This document shows positions 54,280 to 62,151 of a stretch of 64,000 bases of DNA, piece by piece. Made by a program: the position numbers and the translations under genes. The stretch spans positions 3,208 to 67,207 of the forward strand of contig DKZA01000043.1 in the NCBI GenBank assembly GCA_002492525.1. Direction: 5' to 3'. This DNA is from Lachnospiraceae bacterium UBA7086. GTDB lineage: Bacteria > Bacillota > Clostridia > Lachnospirales > Lachnospiraceae. A model generated the notes under the pieces. That model saw nothing but the letters and a program-made list of their open reading frames with translations. It did not search any database and had not been told where the DNA came from. Numbering within the stretch: the stretch's first letter is position 1; the number at the start of each line of letters is the position of its first letter.

Positions 54280-55162
54280 GCTTATCACCCACTTTCATCT
54301 GCAAGAACGCCAGAACGGCAACCAGTATCAAAATTAAGAAGGACATTGCCGCCGCATAACCGAAGTTCGGCACATACTTAAAGGACATATTATATATGTA
54401 ATGCGACATGGTAATGGAGGCGTTTGCCGGGCCACCGTCCGTCAGGTTCACGGACTCATCAAACAACTGCAGGGTACCGTTAGTAGACATGATCGCCGTC
54501 AACAGAATCGTTGGCTTTAAGAGCGGCACCGTAATCTTAAAGAATGTCTGTACCGCCGAGGCACCGTCAATCTTGGCCGCCTCATATACAGAATACTCAA
54601 TGTTCTGTAAGCCAGACAGATAGAATACCATATTATATCCTGTCCACCGCCACAAAAGCGCTATGATAATGACAATCCTTGCACTCCATGTATGTGTCAG
54701 GAAAGAATAAGGCTGATCCAGAATCCCCAGATTGACCAGTAAAAGATTAATGATACCATTGTTGGCAAACAGGGAGCGGAATATAACCGCATAGGCTACC
54801 AGCGAGGTAGCGCAGGGCAGGAAGATCATCGTTCTGAAAAGCCCTTTGAATCTAAGATTCTTATTATTCAGTATAGATGCCAGAATCAAAGCAAAAACCA
54901 ACATGATCGGCACTTGAATAATCAAATAGAAAAACGTATTTTTAATAGACTGTACGAAAACTGCATCTTGGAACATTCGAGTGTAATTGAGGATGCCGCA
55001 CGATTTCATCGCTGCCCCTACACCCGTCTTAAATGATAAGAGCAACGCTCTCACCATCGGCACAAAACTCATCAAAAGAATCAAAAGCGCACCCGGCGCC
55101 AGAAATACCCACCCCGTAAGATTATGTTTTCGGCTGAGTGTCATTTTTTTCGGCTTACTCAA
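54272..55162 (-). CDS. ABC sugar permease, MalF/LacF type (locus 2)
   Basis: 296 residues, six membrane helices, loop EAAKIDGASAVQTFFKITVPLLKP. The TTG at 55162 is chosen because GGAGGGAG stands six bases upstream and the N-terminus then begins SKPKKMTLSRKHNLTGW; the open frame back to 55219 has a non-family sequence. It is similar to the permease at 27192, so the two loci are related. Confidence 0.9.
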   Translation of the reverse strand: MSKPKKMTLSRKHNLTGWVFLAPGALLILLMSFVPMVRALLLSFKTGVGAAMKSCGILNYTRMFQDAVFVQSIKNTFFYLIIQVPIMLVFALILASILNNKNLRFKGLFRTMIFLPCATSLVAYAVIFRSLFANNGIINLLLVNLGILDQPYSFLTHTWSARIVIIIALLWRWTGYNMVFYLSGLQNIEYSVYEAAKIDGASAVQTFFKITVPLLKPTILLTAIMSTNGTLQLFDESVNLTDGGPANASITMSHYIYNMSFKYVPNFGYAAAMSFLILILVAVLAFLQMKVGDKRD

Positions 55163-55266
55163 GAAACTCCCTCCTTCTCTGCCATTGGAGAAAAAAGGGG
55201 AACAGCCTGTAAAAACCATTCCCCTATTTTTAAATTAACTATTAAATCTGTGATAGCCCGTCTGCT

Positions 55267-55297
55267 ATTCACCGAGTCCGCGAAGCGGATCTCGCAA
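55267..55297 (-). repeat. Half copy of the double-hairpin repeat (D2)
   Basis: Only the second hairpin is present (GAGATCCGC-TTC-GCGGACTCG type). These 31 bases are identical to 55321-55351, forming a direct repeat with the full copy. Confidence 0.8.
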
Positions 55298-55320
55298 TCT
55301 AGCTCTCAACTTCGTTCGTT

Positions 55321-55380
55321 ATTCACCGAGTCCGCGAAGCGGATCTCGCAAAGTTAATTTGCGAAGCAAATTTACTTTTT
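55321..55380 (-). repeat. Double-hairpin repeat, copy D1
   Basis: On the minus strand it begins at the stop of the binding-protein gene: GTAAATTTGC-TTC-GCAAATTAAC, then CGAGATCCGC-TTC-GCGGACTCGG. Same family and same relative position (between binding protein and first permease) as copy A, in the same orientation relative to transcription. Confidence 0.87.
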
Positions 55381-56733
55381 TTATTGTCCCATATTGAAGT
55401 TCACAGTATCTTCTGCTGTCTTCATCTCAGTCTCAATATCGGAACCGTTGATATAGTTGGTGATTGCCGTCGCCACAGCGTCACGTCCTTCATAGTAGTA
55501 TACACCTGTGATATTAGACGGTACCTTAGTGGAGAATTCAACGATCTTAGCGGATACTGCATCGCCGCCGAAGAACTCATTGGGTGTCGCATATGCGTTG
55601 GAATCACCTGCCGGAGCCCATGTTGCCAAAGCACCGCTGGGAAGGATGTTATCATACAACTCTGTACTTCCTGCAAAGGTACTTGCCAGGAAATCTGTTG
55701 CCAGACTGGGATTCGCACATTTCGTAGTAACTGCCCAGGAAGAACCGCCATTGTTGGAGTAATTGGTCGCGTTTGCTGCACCTACAAGACTGGGCATATT
55801 GGTAAGCGCCCACTTACCGGACTGGTCTTCTGCTGTCTGAATAGAAGCCATAATCCAGCATCCGTTGATGGTACCTGCTACATCGCCGCTTACAAGAGAT
55901 CCTACATACTCATCCCAGCTGTTGACCTCAATCAATACACCGCTGTCCTTCAACTGCTTGTATGTCTCCATAACAACCTTCAAAGTGTCATTGCCAACGA
56001 TATTGGCTGTGCCATCCTCATTGAACAGAGAAGAGCCAGCAGACTGCATCATCATCATGATCAGGTCGCACTCACCTGCCTGCATGGAGATGAGGGGCTT
56101 TCCTGTTGCTTCCAGAACCTTTTTCCCGTTCTCAATATACTGGTCAAATGTGATGTCTGTAAAATCATCGATGGTCAGGCCTGCCTGCTCCAGATAATCT
56201 GTACGATAACATGCAACCACCGCACCATTATCAAAAGGAACACCATAGTTCTTGCCGTCGATTACGGAATAAGCTGTCTTACCTGCTGCGAACTGGGAGA
56301 AATCAATTCCGCTGTTTGTCAGATCCATGCATACATCCGGGAAGCTGATAACATTCTTCTGGAACGCATTATCCTGCATCAGGAAAATGTCAGGTAATGT
56401 ACTCAGATCACCGGAAGTTGCCGCTGTGGTAACTTTGGTCTGAATATCTTCCCAAGGGGTCTCTACCACATTTAACTTGAAGTTCGGATGATCTTTCTGA
56501 TAAACCTTCTCTGCTTCATACATAGCATTTAAGTTAAATGCAGGATCCCAACACCATACCGTAAGTGTTTCTTCTCCAGATGCCGCATCTGCCGCCGGCG
56601 CCTCTGTCGCTGCTCCCGCATCTGCTCCACCATTGTCTGCTGCCGGAGCCTGTGTACCGGAACCGCCACAACCGGTGAGCATTGTTGCCAGCATAGCGCC
56701 GGCTGCCAAAATCGATACCAATTTCTTTTTCAT
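55381..56733 (-). CDS. ABC sugar-binding lipoprotein (galactoside locus 2)
   Basis: 450 residues. Lipoprotein signal MKKKLVSILAAGAMLATMLTGCG with lipobox Cys at 22, an Ala/Gly/Asp linker, and a family 1 solute-binding domain from LTVWCWDPAFNLNAMYEAE. ATG 56733 is set by AAAGGAGGG; the frame is open further upstream without a site. It is the first gene of binding protein-permease-permease-lacZ and should capture lactose or a related beta-galactoside. The AraC-type gene immediately upstream on the same strand is its probable regulator. Confidence 0.92.
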   Translation of the reverse strand: MKKKLVSILAAGAMLATMLTGCGGSGTQAPAADNGGADAGAATEAPAADAASGEETLTVWCWDPAFNLNAMYEAEKVYQKDHPNFKLNVVETPWEDIQTKVTTAATSGDLSTLPDIFLMQDNAFQKNVISFPDVCMDLTNSGIDFSQFAAGKTAYSVIDGKNYGVPFDNGAVVACYRTDYLEQAGLTIDDFTDITFDQYIENGKKVLEATGKPLISMQAGECDLIMMMMQSAGSSLFNEDGTANIVGNDTLKVVMETYKQLKDSGVLIEVNSWDEYVGSLVSGDVAGTINGCWIMASIQTAEDQSGKWALTNMPSLVGAANATNYSNNGGSSWAVTTKCANPSLATDFLASTFAGSTELYDNILPSGALATWAPAGDSNAYATPNEFFGGDAVSAKIVEFSTKVPSNITGVYYYEGRDAVATAITNYINGSDIETEMKTAEDTVNFNMGQ

Positions 56734-56848
56734 GAATTTTCCCTCCTTTATTTGGTAAAATAAACCATAAATCCTTCTAAACATTATTTTTTCTTCTTTT
56801 ATGGGCAATTTGTATACTTTTAAGACTTATGATTTATTTTGTATGTGC

Positions 56849-56854
56849 ATTATA
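56849..56854 (-). promoter_or_regulatory. -10 element of the locus 2 operon
   Basis: TATAAT on the minus strand, about 115 bases before the binding-protein ATG. At the 17-base distance only AACATA is found, a poor -35. Such promoters usually need an activator, which fits the AraC-type gene next door. Confidence 0.5.
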
Positions 56855-56891
56855 CCAATATTTTTGTTGATTATGTTTTCGTATTCAATCT

Positions 56892-56936
56892 AAAAAAGAG
56901 CAAATCTGACCATTTTGACAGTCATTTTTGCTCTTT
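56892..56936 (-). terminator. Terminator of the AraC-type gene
   Basis: Minus-strand arms AAAGAGCAAA...TGAC and GTCA...TTTGCTCTTT with six T following. It separates the regulator transcript from the transport operon. Confidence 0.82.
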
Positions 56937-56967
56937 TCCGATTTTATTCTCTTTTTTTATGTACAAA

Positions 56968-57911
56968 TTACCAACCTTTTTTGGCAGAGACTTTAAAGTT
57001 CATCAATTTGCCTTCATAATTCTCCCTGTTCTTCTTATACTGGTAAGGAGATGTGCCGACAATCCTGCGAAAATTCCTGTTAAATGTGGATACCGTAGGA
57101 TAGCCTACTCGTTGCGCCACTTCTTCCATGGAATAGCGGCTTTTCTTAATCATCTCACAGGAATTCTGAATTCGTACCAGCGTCAGGTATTCCGCCGGCG
57201 CCATTCCCATATATTCCACAAACAACCGGCGAAAATGCGTCTCGCTTAAGGAGCACTGTCTGGCAAGCATTGCTACACGAATCTCCTCCATATAATGTTT
57301 GTTCATATAATCCAGCGCATCTATAATCTGATCCAGGCCGCTCCTGTGCGAACGTTTTTCCGGTTTTACCCCCCCCCAGGCTCAATATCGTTTCTCGCAA
57401 CGATGATGAGAATCGATAGCAGTATACCCCGTAAAACCTCCCCCGAATAACTCTTACGATCACGGCACTCTTCCATCGCCATACGCACAAGAGAAACCAA
57501 CTCTTCATTCTCACCTGCGTCAAGACATACCGCATCATGATTAATCCTGTCCATAAGCTTATGTACAAAAATACCATCCTCAGGATAGGCTGTGTTCAAA
57601 ATAGCCTCAGGATCAAGGAATAGATACTCCCAGTAACTTAGGCTGCTCATCCAGCTATTCGTCACATGAGGAAAATTCTGAGGAATTACCGTAAGCGATC
57701 CCGGCGCATAAGAAACCGTTCTCTCATCAAGCACCATATGCCCAGTTCCTTCAAGACAGAATCCGATCTCCAAAAGATTATGGAAGTGAAGACTGCTCAC
57801 ATCATCCCCATAAGCACGGCGCCAGCTTTCACCCAAAAGTGCCAGTACCTGTTCTCCTTCCGGAACCTCATAATAACGGAATTCAATTTCCTGCTTTTTT
57901 CTTGCCGCCAT
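56968..57911 (-). pseudogene. AraC family regulator interrupted at a G9 run
   Basis: Two frames together encode one AraC protein. The N-terminal part (57366-57911, 181 residues) is a cupin sensor domain with SSLHFHNLLEIGFCLEGTGHMVL and PGSLTVIPQNFPH. The C-terminal part (56968 to about 57365) has two helix-turn-helix units (MLARQCSLSETHFRRLF, EEVAQRVGYPTVSTFNRNFRRIVG). The N-terminal frame ends in EPGGG-stop at nine G (57369-57377, minus strand). Ten G, or seven, would join the parts into about 314 residues. It is therefore either a slippage-switched gene in the off state, a decayed gene, or a sequencing error in a homopolymer. It faces the beta-galactoside operon, which it likely activates. 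Its start overlaps the preceding LysM gene. Confidence 0.85.
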
Positions 57912-58923
57912 TTACGCCTTTCCCCTCTTTCATCTGATCAAGAAGTGTTTCCTTGCTGCTCTTTTCTTTCTCTCTATATCCTGTAATCTCCTTCAATTTA
58001 TCATCAAAATAACTGTCGATCCAAGCAATCGCATTGTAAGAGACAGGCCCCCAATCAACTGCAGGATAAATCTGCATGTTTTCATCATTCACATTACATG
58101 CTTTTCCCTCAGGCAGCAATTCCTCAAAGCTTGCCGTCACATATCTCACTTTATCCCTGATCTCACCCTCTGTACTAAATCCTACAAAATCAGCCTGCAT
58201 ATGATCGCTTTGCGTAAATCCTGCACTGACTTCTACCTCTATGCTGCCAACGGCATCATACTTGGATAAATCTATCGTATACACATAAGAATACAGACAG
58301 ACATTCCTTCCATCCTCGGTCAAATAATGTTCAAATACCAGATCCCGTACCGTCTCCGCATATTCCTTTTCCGCATAATCTGAAACAGCCTTTTCCCAAA
58401 TCCGATAATCCTCCGGTCCTTCCATAACATTTTCTTTTTCCCGAATCAGGCAGGCAATATTATACCCTTCTCCGCCTCCAGACAAAGTGCAGTTGGCACC
58501 GGTTTCCTGTCCATATAACATACCTACGCTGCATCCCCGGGGCGTATCAAACTGATAGACCGATTCCCACTTGATCCCTATGGGTCCGCTCTGTTTCTCC
58601 AGATGCCAAGACCGGTTTACCGTTAAAATCTGACCGGGCCAAATCAAGTCAGGATCTGTAATCTGTTCTCTGTTGGCCTCATACAAATCCATATAGCGTC
58701 TGCCGTCTCCCCATAATTGTTCGGATATATTCCATAAGGAATCACCGGCAGCCACTTCATATATCTCTTTCTCCGCCGGAAGAAGCAGGTAATACTCTCC
58801 CAATTCCGGTTTTTCGTCTTTTAATGCAAAAGTTCCCTCCGCCTGTACGCAAAGCGGTATACTGCCTGAAAGCACCGCCGCTACTGCAAATATTCTTATC
58901 TCTTTTCTTCCCAATAATCCCAT
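57883..58923 (-). CDS. LysM-domain envelope protein
   Basis: 346 residues from ATG 58923. An N-terminal signal-like helix (IFAVAAVLSGSIPLCVQAEG) is followed by a LysM domain (EIYEVAAGDSLWNISEQLWGDGRRYMDLYEANREQI to LIWPGQILTVN, about 50-105). An unrecognised domain of about 200 residues and a Lys-rich tail close the protein. LysM binds peptidoglycan or chitin-like sugars. GTG 58947 is an alternative start; both overlap the end of the DUF3298 gene. The last 29 bases overlap the AraC-type gene, suggesting coupled translation. Confidence 0.75.
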   Translation of the reverse strand: MGLLGRKEIRIFAVAAVLSGSIPLCVQAEGTFALKDEKPELGEYYLLLPAEKEIYEVAAGDSLWNISEQLWGDGRRYMDLYEANREQITDPDLIWPGQILTVNRSWHLEKQSGPIGIKWESVYQFDTPRGCSVGMLYGQETGANCTLSGGGEGYNIACLIREKENVMEGPEDYRIWEKAVSDYAEKEYAETVRDLVFEHYLTEDGRNVCLYSYVYTIDLSKYDAVGSIEVEVSAGFTQSDHMQADFVGFSTEGEIRDKVRYVTASFEELLPEGKACNVNDENMQIYPAVDWGPVSYNAIAWIDSYFDDKLKEITGYREKEKSSKETLLDQMKEGKGVNGGKKKAGN

Positions 58924-59912
58924 ACGCTTGCCTGATCCCCCAGCCACAAGTTATCTGCTTTTTCCATACACGGAAGCACCCGGCCGGTACTCTCCGACTT
59001 ATCCAGTCTATCCCAGAATAAGGATTCTTTCTTGTAAGGCGCAATTTCTTCCGCTGTAAGTTCTGTATAAAAGGTGCTGTTGGACGGATCGCTGCCAGAA
59101 AGTGCCGCCACCTTAGGGTCCAGAGAAACACCAACCACAAAATTCCCCTCCTCTGTCACATAGAAAAAAGGAACAAAATCATAATATTTCTCCAGTTCTT
59201 TATCCGAACAGTTAAACCAGTCAATAAAGATATCCACATCTTCCGGGGCAATCATTTCTTCTCCCAGCTTTTCGTTAAATTTATCCACCCACAAGCCGGC
59301 AAATCCCTCATCCAGCCGCAGTATATCTCCCAACGCATAACTTTCTCCGGTCAAAAGATCCACCGTTAAAGCCCTTTGTGTCATATAGACATACCAGACA
59401 GGACTGATCGGTGCATAAATTTCCTTATAGCTGACACTCATAAGATACTGACTGTGATATGTCACGTCGCACTGCACATCACTGCTGAAAATACTGTATT
59501 CCTCCTGCAGTTTCTGCACCTCATCATTGGGCTTAAGATGCCAGTAGTTTACCCTGTCCATGGCTGTATCATAAAGTTTTGAATTGATCTGCTCCAACTG
59601 TTCAATCGGTTCCTCCCTGGTCCCTGCCAGTATCGGATATTCTACCGTCAATACATCCCAGTAAGGGTATTTATCGGAATACTCCACATAATACTGATTT
59701 TTTTGTACTGTATAATCATGATATCCTTTCGGCACTGTACTCACCAGATACGCTGCCACGCCGCCTGCTATAACCGCCAGGACAATCACTGCCGCAAGGA
59801 CAAACAGCCATTTTCTTCCTATTACTTTGCCTTTCTTTAAGACCTCTGTATCATCTGTTTTTATTTCTTCTTCCGCTGCATAACCATCATATCCCGTTTG
59901 TATTCCTTCCAT
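58896..59912 (-). CDS. Membrane-anchored DUF3298/DUF4163-like protein
   Basis: 338 residues. An acidic cytoplasmic tail (1-28), one membrane helix (WLFVLAAVIVLAVIAGGVAAYLV), and an outer domain. This has the pattern of RsiV-like DUF4163/DUF3298 proteins: VEYPILAG, INSKLYDTAMDRV, VTYHSQYLMSVSYKEIYAP and LTVDLLTGESYALGDIL. In Bacillus, RsiV is a lysozyme-sensing anti-sigma factor, but no anti-sigma motif or sigma gene is seen here, so a sensing or wall-binding role is only possible. GAGGGAAAG precedes the ATG. It is the first gene of a three-gene unit with LysM and AraC. Confidence 0.72.
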   Translation of the reverse strand: MEGIQTGYDGYAAEEEIKTDDTEVLKKGKVIGRKWLFVLAAVIVLAVIAGGVAAYLVSTVPKGYHDYTVQKNQYYVEYSDKYPYWDVLTVEYPILAGTREEPIEQLEQINSKLYDTAMDRVNYWHLKPNDEVQKLQEEYSIFSSDVQCDVTYHSQYLMSVSYKEIYAPISPVWYVYMTQRALTVDLLTGESYALGDILRLDEGFAGLWVDKFNEKLGEEMIAPEDVDIFIDWFNCSDKELEKYYDFVPFFYVTEEGNFVVGVSLDPKVAALSGSDPSNSTFYTELTAEEIAPYKKESLFWDRLDKSESTGRVLPCMEKADNLWLGDQASVWDYWEEKR

Positions 59913-60047
59913 AATAATATCTTTCCCTCAGCTTTCTTTTATCATATCGTAAGTCACCGTTAAATACAACATGGTGTTCCGTTATTGCGCTCCTTCCTCC
60001 CCCTGATTCTGTTGTATCCTTCTCTCTTTTAAGAATACAGACAGCAT

Positions 60048-60088
60048 GCATCATAATATCATCATTTTTGCATCATAGTTGCATCATT
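60048..60088. repeat. Three phased GCATCAT direct repeats
   Basis: GCATCATA at 60048 and 60070 and GCATCATT at 60081 (plus strand) are spaced 22 and 11 bases, so they face the same side of the helix. They lie about 140-175 bases upstream of the DUF3298-LysM-AraC unit. This looks like a regulator site. The remaining 59913-60047 stretch shows no gene and no clear promoter. Confidence 0.5.
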
Positions 60089-60119
60089 TGTCCCCAAAAC
60101 AACATCTGTTTTCCCATAT

Positions 60120-60164
60120 TAAAACGAATCCCCCGGCGGTGGAGCGCCGGAGGATCCGTTTTAG
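60120..60164 (-). terminator. Terminator of amt-PII
   Basis: A GC-rich stem of about 18 bp with a few mismatches (AAAACGGATCC...CCGGCG against CGCCGG...GGATTCGTTTT), 6-base loop, ending TTTTAAT on the minus strand. Confidence 0.75.
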
Positions 60165-60199
60165 AATATATATACAAACTAAGGGATATAGGTAAACGC

Positions 60200-61969
60200 T
60201 TATTCAACGTCCTGCAATGCTGCAAAATCTTCCTCTCCTGTGCGGATCTTAACAACTTTATCCACATTGTAAACAAAGATTTTGCCGTCTCCGATGTGCC
60301 CTGTATAGAGCGCCTTCTTGGCTGCCTCCACGACATCTTCCACCGGAATCTTACTGACTACCACTTCCACCTTGACTTTCGGAAGAAGGGTGGCATCTAT
60401 TTCAACACCGCGGTATCTGTCTCCTGCGCCCTTCTGGATGCCGCAACCCATTACCTGTGTCACTGTCATACCGGTCACGCCCAGATCATTCATAGCCTTA
60501 CGGAGTTTATCGTATCTGGAAAGTTTTGCAATAATAGCCACCTTATAAATGCCTGTAGCGGAAGCAATCGGTACCTGTGCCACTTTGACTGCCGCATCTT
60601 TCAGTGCCGGGGAAGCATTATCATACTCCTCCACACCCAGACTCGTATTCTCATTGACCTCCATGGACATGGTATTAGAAACATCCATGATGCTAAAGCC
60701 TGAATAAGCGGATGCCAGACCGTGCTCCTTGGAATCCAGACCCACAATCTCTTCCTCCTGTGAAACACGAAGGCCCACAACTGCCTTGATGATCATAAAC
60801 ACAATGGTGATGGTCACTGCCGTCCATGCCGCCACTGATACAAAGCCAATAAGCTGCAGACCGAGAAGCTCAAAGCCACCGCCATAGAACAGACCCACAA
60901 TCTCCTTGCCGGAAGCATTGGCGATAGAATATCCCGGCGCCGTACTGGTGGCAAAGAAACCTACCGAAATCGTTCCCCAGATACCGTTCATCATATGTAC
61001 TGCCACCGCGCCCACAGGATCGTCCACGCGAAGTTTATAATCCAACAGCCAGACACCGAACACTACCAGAAGACCTGCCACCGCACCAATTACGATAGCG
61101 CCGAAAGCATCTGTCACATCACAAGGGGCCGTGATAGCTACCAGACCTGCAAGAGATGCATTTAAGCACATGGAAACATCCGGTTTGCCATATTTAATCC
61201 ATGTAAAAATCATACATACCACAGTTGCTACCGCAGGAGCAATCGTTGTTGTTACGAAAATGGAACCCAGCTGCTCCACACTGGTCGCCGCAGCACCGTT
61301 AAAACCATACCAGCCAAGCCAGAGGATAAACACCCCCAAGGCTCCGATCGGAAGATTATGTCCCGGGAAGGCATTGACCTTAACAATCTTGCCGTTTTTG
61401 TCCTTATTAAACTTACCGATACGAGGACCTAAGATCTTAGCGCCCACCAAAGCGGAGATACCGCCTACCATATGAATGGCGCAGGATCCTGCAAAATCAT
61501 GAAATCCAATCTGTGCAAGCCAGCCGCCGCCCCAGATCCAGTGCGCTTCAATCGGATAAATCAAAGCCGAAATCACTGCGGAATATATACAGTAGCTTAA
61601 AAACTTTGTTCTCTCCGCCATAGCACCGGATACAATGGTAGCCGTGGTCGCACAGAACACTAAATTAAATACAAAGTTTGACCAGTCAAAACTTTCATAT
61701 GCCGTAAAGATATCAAATCCCGGCTTGCCGATCAGTCCCATCATGTCCTCTCCCAGCAAAAGACTGAAACCGATCAGAATAAATACTACCGTTCCGATAC
61801 AGAAATCCATCAGATTCTTCATAATGATATTGCCGGCGTTCTTGGCTCTTGTAAAACCTGTCTCCACCATAGCAAATCCCGCCTGCATCCAGAACACCAA
61901 CGCTGCGCCGATCAAAAACCAGACACCAAATATCTGCCCGTTCATGGCCTCCATAATCTCATTTGTCAT
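60200..61969 (-). CDS. amt: Ammonium transporter fused to a PII domain
   Basis: 589 residues. Residues 1 to about 415 form an eleven-helix Amt channel with the two pore histidines in GSCAIHMVGG and GAVAVHMMNG and the NLPIGALGVFILWLGWYGFN block. A linker of about 55 residues leads to a complete PII domain (about 474-589): RKAMNDLGVTGMTVTQVMG, T-loop DRYRGVEIDATLLPKVKVE, the ATP-binding TGHIGDGKIF and KIRTGEE. The tyrosine that GlnD uridylylates in enteric PII is Ile here (YRGVEI instead of YRGAEY). Normally PII is a separate protein that plugs Amt, so this fusion would gate its own channel in response to ATP/ADP/2-oxoglutarate. GAGGAGGG precedes the ATG. Confidence 0.95.
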   Translation of the reverse strand: MTNEIMEAMNGQIFGVWFLIGAALVFWMQAGFAMVETGFTRAKNAGNIIMKNLMDFCIGTVVFILIGFSLLLGEDMMGLIGKPGFDIFTAYESFDWSNFVFNLVFCATTATIVSGAMAERTKFLSYCIYSAVISALIYPIEAHWIWGGGWLAQIGFHDFAGSCAIHMVGGISALVGAKILGPRIGKFNKDKNGKIVKVNAFPGHNLPIGALGVFILWLGWYGFNGAAATSVEQLGSIFVTTTIAPAVATVVCMIFTWIKYGKPDVSMCLNASLAGLVAITAPCDVTDAFGAIVIGAVAGLLVVFGVWLLDYKLRVDDPVGAVAVHMMNGIWGTISVGFFATSTAPGYSIANASGKEIVGLFYGGGFELLGLQLIGFVSVAAWTAVTITIVFMIIKAVVGLRVSQEEEIVGLDSKEHGLASAYSGFSIMDVSNTMSMEVNENTSLGVEEYDNASPALKDAAVKVAQVPIASATGIYKVAIIAKLSRYDKLRKAMNDLGVTGMTVTQVMGCGIQKGAGDRYRGVEIDATLLPKVKVEVVVSKIPVEDVVEAAKKALYTGHIGDGKIFVYNVDKVVKIRTGEEDFAALQDVE

Positions 61970-62054
61970 AATAGTCCCTCCTCATTGTTGTTTCGTGCAG
62001 CAGCAGACCTGGAGCGCTCCATTTCTCCTTTCCTGCCGGCTCTGTTTCTGCACG

Positions 62055-62132
62055 AAAAAAGCGCCTTGAGTTTCCTCAAAGCGCCTTTGCTTTTATGTGT
62101 TGCATTGTAGCACCATCGTTTTGTGGTGTCAA
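62055..62132 (-). promoter_or_regulatory. amt promoter followed at once by a terminator hairpin
   Basis: On the minus strand TTGACA (62127-62132), 17 bases, TACAAT (62104-62109), a near-perfect promoter. The transcript would start near 62097. Within about 13 nt it enters a 10-bp hairpin with GAAA loop (62061-62084, arms GCGCTTTGAG and CTCAAGGCGC) followed by six T. About 85 nt of leader then precede the ATG, with TTCGTGCAG pairing to CTGCACGAA across it. The hairpin may also end the upstream EamA transcript. Confidence 0.65.
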
Positions 62133-62151
62133 GCATAAATTTGATGATTTG

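Noticed and set aside
55384..56397. A 337-codon plus-strand open frame opposite the binding-protein gene
   Set aside because: Cys- and Ile-rich antisense reading with no signal, site or family match.
57155..57577. Third reading frame across the AraC gene
   Set aside because: It would be used only with eight G in the run and gives no helix-turn-helix; it is a by-product of the frameshift region.
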